Shown here piece after piece: positions 7,101 through 10,595 of a stretch of 10,595 bases of DNA (position 1 is the stretch's first letter; each line of letters begins with the position of its first letter). The notes under the pieces are model-generated. The model had not been told where the DNA came from. It saw nothing but the letters and a program-made list of their open reading frames with translations, and did no database searches. The DNA is taken from NCBI GenBank assembly GCA_032160945.1, contig JAVHTL010000119.1, one strand, 5' to 3'. This DNA comes from Fervidibacter sp032160945. GTDB taxonomy: Bacteria; Armatimonadota; Fervidibacteria; Fervidibacterales; Fervidibacteraceae. The position numbers were made by a program, and so were the translations under genes.

Positions 7101-8033
7101 TTGGAAAGAGGCACAGATGTCTTGGGGCAAAGACGCTGACAGAATTCTTCCGTGTTGGTTGTTAAATGCATCGCCGAATAGAACGCGCAGCCAGTCGTAA
7201 AAAGATACTTCAGGGTCGCGTTGCTTTTCTTCCTTATAGCGGTTCCAGAGCCATCGGAAGTAACGGCGCACCGGGTTTCCTGTGTTGTCTTTCATCCATC
7301 CCTTTCGGGCGAGGAAGTAACAAACCATCAGGCGGTTAAGCAAAAGTTGAGAGAACGCGAAACGATGGGCACGCCTTCCTTCAGGTTGTTTTGGCTCAGG
7401 TTCGGAAGTTTCTAGCTCCTCCATCATACGGTAAAGTGCTGAACGATATTCTTCAAAGAATTTTTTCGTCACCCGTTCAACATTGAAGGCACTTTCATGT
7501 TTTGCCCAAATTGACAGAGGGTCATCTGGCGGGTTGGCAATCTCTTTCAAAATTTCCAAGTCGGTGTGATATGGCTCCTCCCGCATTATTCGGAGCGTGC
7601 GCAGGCGGATGGTCACTTTCAACTTATGTTGCATTTCTTCCCTTTTCACCGGAAGGCGTTGCAGGGACACGAAAGCAATCTCCCTATAGGGCTTACGAGC
7701 TAAAGAGAAAACGAAAAGGTTGTTCCCTTGAGGGTAAGGGCGATAAAAAGGCTCTAAAACTTTCCGAAAGTCAGTGCGGCGCAAAGCATCTGTGTTCAAC
7801 TCCACATGGTAAATGCGAAATTGGGATGAGGTTGGGGTATCAGAAGCGGGTCCGCATTGGGCGACAAGATAAAAGTTATGAATGAGCCTTTGGGCGTTTT
7901 CAGGTAATTGGTTCGCTTCCTCGCAAGGAATTGGTTCTGGAAGTGTTGGATAACGCAACTGAGAAAAAAACTTCTTGGACCCCCCAACATCCTTATAGTC
8001 CTTCAGGAGTTGATGAATTTCCTCCAATTTCAT
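4176..8033 (-). CDS. Large Eco57I/PglX-like adenine-N6 DNA methyltransferase
   Basis: 1,285 residues from ATG 8033. Residues 1-180 are an unassigned mixed alpha/beta domain. VTKKFFEEYRSAL (about 188-200), LGKVYESLI (378) and GIFYTP (395) are the usual lead-in of type IIG/BREX-style enzymes. Motif I DPAVGSGSFL (470-479) binds S-adenosylmethionine. NLYGVD follows at 515-520. Motif IV NPPY (719-722) marks adenine-N6 chemistry. Between motif II and motif IV lies a long charged coiled coil (about 595-690). The stretch from about 945 to 1150 (RLGDIAEVRRGITTG onward) resembles a TaqI/Eco57I-type target-recognition domain. Near the C-terminus is Cys1212-x4-Cys1217-x-His1219-x2-His1222, a possible metal site. 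I see no clear PD-(D/E)xK nuclease motif, so cleavage would need a partner. The SD GGGAGGTG just after the helicase stop supports a start at GTG 8036 or ATG 8033 rather than the longer in-frame ATG at 8081 inside the helicase gene. It probably marks self DNA for, or works together with, the upstream helicase. Confidence 0.93.
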   Translation of the reverse strand: MKLEEIHQLLKDYKDVGGSKKFFSQLRYPTLPEPIPCEEANQLPENAQRLIHNFYLVAQCGPASDTPTSSQFRIYHVELNTDALRRTDFRKVLEPFYRPYPQGNNLFVFSLARKPYREIAFVSLQRLPVKREEMQHKLKVTIRLRTLRIMREEPYHTDLEILKEIANPPDDPLSIWAKHESAFNVERVTKKFFEEYRSALYRMMEELETSEPEPKQPEGRRAHRFAFSQLLLNRLMVCYFLARKGWMKDNTGNPVRRYFRWLWNRYKEEKQRDPEVSFYDWLRVLFGDAFNNQHGRILSASLPQDICASFQTMPYLNGGLFAVLEPDTYGYRVPDDVFSSLLFGEDPDREPKLLERYNFTVDESRPYDEEMAVDPEMLGKVYESLIAEEERGKAGIFYTPRLEVDMMCRLSIVEYLHQRWNFDRKRLFHFVFSPYDLFVFSRYDPARLQPFSDAEKRALERALKECKVVDPAVGSGSFLVGMLNVLCELLDALAESLKCKRYNRFELKRKLILNNLYGVDVKDWAVRACELRLFLSLLVDVPDEAVVKAKEKAEPILPNLDFRVRVGDSIVQEVPQIPFPIILRKQAAARLPVHAELKKLVEEQKALEKIPPLQLAKKEQEILQKERKIVAQLLESALKQVEGEKEQTLRKLLSASARQRQTLQYRLADLEQLAQQMQNQRKKLHKGEPIPLFLWEVAFPEVFLNSNGNEQGFDIVIMNPPYVRQEKIKPPTPLSPTDYKEAIKRNIEALWGNTVEVPGRADLYVPFFFVGTALLKPKGVLCLVTSNAWLDVDYGKAVQKFLLSKTRWIMTIDNLAKRTFAQSDINTVITLAVRASEGEDVWDNEVRFVAFRIPFDDLSPELFAVAFEEIFEAKERTQKTDYRVTPKTQRELYLEGVEEPEEGEQDQRTMEGVGDLSQLKYVGNKIGGKYLRAPDIFFTILEKGKGKLVRLGDIAEVRRGITTGANEFFYLEPVGMTVAEVAKLSQRNPKAPVKVKNGAGWEGEIEAAFLKPILFSLKEAPFICPHPERFKYCAFVCYFSEIELLYKKYTYALAYIQWGAKYQVKLKHGGKCLLPKVPSLHNRDIWYALPKQQQPDFISNRFIGERFVFLGSGDFLVGDVFFVGHLKQSYYILPIVVALLNSTLTALVADIFARKTYGIGVAYLYGPEINSLLILDPTIFLLSQQSRLLSAFEQMAQREVKSIFEELGFVLCRQRGCKHPEHPYEDVNPEALTLEQVQKASPDRFELDSVVFDVLGLTDEERLQVYQAVAELVKMRLVRARSVEH

Positions 8034-8045
8034 CACTGCACAAAG

Positions 8046-8053
8046 CACCTCCC
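8046..8053 (-). promoter_or_regulatory. Shine-Dalgarno site deciding the methyltransferase start
   Basis: GGGAGGTG directly follows the helicase TGA (8056-8054). It lies 9 bases before GTG 8036 and 12 before ATG 8033, while the upstream ATG at 8081 has no comparable site. Its position suggests ribosomes ending on the helicase message re-initiate on the methyltransferase, keeping the two products in proportion. Confidence 0.6.
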
Positions 8054-10595
8054 TCAAATGACCAGCATCCATGCCACGCACTCGAAATCCTCTTCACTCA
8101 CCTCTGTGGTAGTGGTAGGTTTCGCAACTTCAGGATGGGGATGCTTTTCTGCGAATTCACGTAACTCTTGCATGAATTGTTGCTGGTTGAACCTACCCCT
8201 CTCCCTCCACAGTGCTTTTAACTCACGCAGAGCCATACCCGTTAGCGGGCGTTCAAAGTAACCCAAAAGGAAGTTACGTTCGGCTGAAGGTGGCAATGCG
8301 TGGAGCCAGTTGACCAAACTGTTCTGCGGAGAGGACAGTTTGGGGAGATGGCGGGAAACTTGCTGCAATCGCCTGACAAGTTCCTTGCGCAAACGAGTTA
8401 AATAGGGGCGAGGGTCAAAACCCTCTGGCAAAGGACCGGGAGGCTCATCTGGTGTGCTACGAATGGGCTTAATTGCATCGAGTTTTGCCCTGATGAGTTT
8501 ACTTTCTCTTTCCTGCCCATCTTTGACTTCAAACAGCCAGTCGTGCTGACCTGTTTTCGTGTTACGGAAGGCAGCAAAGAAGCCCTTAACGCTGTCATTA
8601 GAAGCCTTCGCTGTTCCGACACCGTAAGGAATTTGATTTAGCCTTTCCCGACCAGCGCGTTCTAAGAACTGCATCAAGTCCTGCATTAAAAACTGTCCGA
8701 CAGTCAATTCGCTGTTCGCTTCCAATTCATCCACCACTTCTTTATCCTCTTGCGCGATGCGCCTAAGCGTGTTGAAGTCCATAGGGTTTGGAATCTCCCC
8801 CAAGACTGAAGAGTCCAAACCTACCGAACGCTTGATGCTGCTTAGTTTTTCCTGCAAGCGCTCCAGCAATCGCAAAAGTTCCTCCAAAGCGTCTTCAGGG
8901 ATGAAATTGTAAACATGGATGACATCGTGGGGCGAACCGATTCGGTCTAAGCGACCGATGCGCTGCACTATCCTGATTGGGTTCCAGTGCAAATCGTAAT
9001 TGATGATAGTGTCTGCATCCTGCAAATTTTGCCCTTCACCTAAAACATCGGTGCTGAAAAGCACCTGTATCTCCTTTCCTTGTGGAACATCGTCCTTGTT
9101 AGCCTTTTGAGCGAAATGGCGAATACGTTCTAACCTGTCTTTGAGCGGAACATCGCTGTGAATGATGCTCATCTTTTCAACAGAGAGGCCTGCTTGCTTA
9201 AGGAACTCCTCATCTTCACGCAAGTGCGTGTAAATGTAGCTGGCACTGTCTTTGAAGTAACTGAAAACTACTACTTTTTTGCCCCTAAGTTCATCAGCCA
9301 ACAAGTTTTTTAATGCGCGTAACTTTTCGTCTTGCTCCGCAGAGAGTTTGGCCAGTTCAGAGAGCAAACTTTCCAGGCGGTCAATATCATCGTTCACCGC
9401 TTTTTGCAACTGCTCAAGATCATATTCGTTCAAATTCAGTTCAGCCAGTTTGTCGAGCAAGTCCTGAAGGTTATGCTCATCCTCGGATTGGTCGTCGGTA
9501 TCGTCTATTTGCAACCATTTACGATAGGCAGGGCTGTTGAGCAAACGACCCATTCTCAAGGCTTCAAGAAACTTCTCTTGAAAATCTCTCTGCCGTTGAA
9601 GGGAAATACGCAAAGCGTGAACGGAGGATTCTAAGCGCTTCAGGTAAAGAACACGCATAATGTTAGCGATAGCGTTTTGGCGTCCCAAGTTCCAAAACAA
9701 ATCCTGAATCCGCTTATCGTCCCAACCCAAACCTTTCAACCTTTCCCTTAGGCTCTTTTGCTCTCCTTCATCGTCAACCGGCTCCAATTGGTTCAAAAAG
9801 ACTTTCTTAGGTTCTACTACTTCTTTGCGGAACATATCGACTTGATGGGGAGCGAGGTTGAGGTTCTCAATGGCTTCGGCTATTCGCTTGTAAAGCCCAC
9901 CACCGTAACTTTTTTCCAAACTGTAGTTAACCGAATGTAATTCCCTTTCGGGAAACCTAATGCGTTGCCCATCAATTTGCTCATCGGGGTAGTTTTTGCG
10001 GATGAACTGTCGGCTCCTTCTCACAGCGATTGCTTCAAGAACTTCGTAAAGGGTTTCCCTGTTGGTTTCCGCATTGATGAAGTATTGCCGCAAATTAGAG
10101 ATGCCTGCGGCGAGAAAGAAATCCTCTTGGTCGCGCGTAATAAACCGAAGTTGATGGTAAAGGTCAAAAAGCGTGTTGTTGACGGGCGTTGCAGTTAATA
10201 GGATGAGTTTCTTTTCAGCGTCGTTGCTGAGCAGCTTGAATAAGTTCTCCCATCGGTTGGTGCTTGGGTTCCTGAAATTGTGGCTTTCATCAACAACAAT
10301 GAATTTGTGCTCCTGATATTTGTCAAGCGGGAAATCTTCCCTGCTCAACTGTTCCATTGAGATAACTTTGGCGTAGATTCTGTAGCAGTCCAGATGGGGT
10401 TTCCAAAGGGTATCAATCAAAGCGGCAGGGCAAATGATGAGGGTAGGTATTCGCTCCCTGTAAGCGTAATCATCCATTAACCTCAGCGCCAAAAATGTTT
10501 TGCCCAAACCGACAGAATCGGCGATGATAACGCCACCATAGTTTTCCAAAATATCCTTCGCCGCTAAATAGCCATCCCGTTGAAAATCCGCAAGA
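8054..10595 (-). CDS. SNF2-type helicase/translocase, N-terminus outside window
   Basis: 846 codons visible, reading ADFQRDGYLAAKDILENYGG at the right edge, so the gene continues beyond it. Motif I is ADSVGLGKT (core at about 10510-10496), with LIICPAALIDTLW behind it as motif Ia. DESH (10291-10280) is the Walker B/motif II and LLTATP (10201-10184) is motif III. A charged helical insert of about 200 residues follows. The second RecA lobe has KKVVVFSYF, STDVLGEGQNLQDAD (from about 9055) and QRIGRLDRIGS (from about 8965), the motif V and VI arginine-finger region. A C-terminal helical domain of about 250 residues ends the protein. These are double-stranded-DNA translocases. Relatives next to large methyltransferases often carry a phospholipase D-like nuclease domain in front of the helicase, which would lie off the edge here; that is inference. 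It is the first visible gene of the operon and is followed 20 bases later by the methyltransferase. The catalytic residues I can see are all present. Confidence 0.95.
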   Translation of the reverse strand, partial: LADFQRDGYLAAKDILENYGGVIIADSVGLGKTFLALRLMDDYAYRERIPTLIICPAALIDTLWKPHLDCYRIYAKVISMEQLSREDFPLDKYQEHKFIVVDESHNFRNPSTNRWENLFKLLSNDAEKKLILLTATPVNNTLFDLYHQLRFITRDQEDFFLAAGISNLRQYFINAETNRETLYEVLEAIAVRRSRQFIRKNYPDEQIDGQRIRFPERELHSVNYSLEKSYGGGLYKRIAEAIENLNLAPHQVDMFRKEVVEPKKVFLNQLEPVDDEGEQKSLRERLKGLGWDDKRIQDLFWNLGRQNAIANIMRVLYLKRLESSVHALRISLQRQRDFQEKFLEALRMGRLLNSPAYRKWLQIDDTDDQSEDEHNLQDLLDKLAELNLNEYDLEQLQKAVNDDIDRLESLLSELAKLSAEQDEKLRALKNLLADELRGKKVVVFSYFKDSASYIYTHLREDEEFLKQAGLSVEKMSIIHSDVPLKDRLERIRHFAQKANKDDVPQGKEIQVLFSTDVLGEGQNLQDADTIINYDLHWNPIRIVQRIGRLDRIGSPHDVIHVYNFIPEDALEELLRLLERLQEKLSSIKRSVGLDSSVLGEIPNPMDFNTLRRIAQEDKEVVDELEANSELTVGQFLMQDLMQFLERAGRERLNQIPYGVGTAKASNDSVKGFFAAFRNTKTGQHDWLFEVKDGQERESKLIRAKLDAIKPIRSTPDEPPGPLPEGFDPRPYLTRLRKELVRRLQQVSRHLPKLSSPQNSLVNWLHALPPSAERNFLLGYFERPLTGMALRELKALWRERGRFNQQQFMQELREFAEKHPHPEVAKPTTTTEVSEEDFECVAWMLVI

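Noticed and set aside
4176..8081. Longer methyltransferase start at ATG 8081
   Set aside because: It would overlap the helicase gene by 28 bases and has no SD, whereas GGGAGGTG stands before 8036/8033.

Overview
This looks like bacterial DNA from an accessory (defence-island type) region. I see no taxonomic marker. The proteins are rich in charged residues (Glu, Lys, Arg), and long runs of co-directional genes with Shine-Dalgarno (SD) sites fit a bacterium, possibly a hot-spring lineage, but that is only an impression. All recognisable genes lie on the minus strand, so the biological order runs from right to left.

Right part (10595 down to 2313): a tight array of five reading frames. It starts outside the window with an SNF2-type helicase (10595-8054, N-terminus missing). 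This is followed after about 20 bases by a very large Eco57I/PglX-like adenine-N6 DNA methyltransferase (8033-4176), then by a gamma-glutamylcyclotransferase-fold gene split by one in-frame TAA (4132-3680). After it come a ParA/Soj-type ATPase (3663-2779) and a small basic coiled-coil protein with a SAP-like tail (2771-2313). Gaps are 7 to 43 bases and several SD sites sit at or just after the preceding stop, so this reads as one transcription unit. A helicase plus a 1,285-residue methyltransferase is the core of a restriction-like or phage-defence system (compare DISARM, BREX, or the helicase-methylase-ATPase grouping). The ParA pair adds a DNA-positioning or partition module.

Middle part (about 295-2312): roughly 2 kb in which I recognise no intact gene, tRNA, rRNA, CRISPR or insertion sequence. 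Its base composition is strongly strand-asymmetric: C-rich and G-poor on the plus strand up to about 1100, A-rich around 1230-1450, then G/T-rich around 1640-1960. It holds an orphan plus-strand extended -10 promoter, a weak minus-strand terminator, and a short protein-like frame carrying stops.

Left edge (1-294): the first 98 codons of another minus-strand gene, cut by the window edge. Its sequence matches the N-terminal region that precedes the helicase core in SNF2/RapA-like ATPases. It has its own candidate promoter and a higher GC content than the five-gene array, so it may belong to a different unit. The window thus carries two SNF2-type helicase genes flanking a methyltransferase, a ParA module and a long gene-poor spacer.
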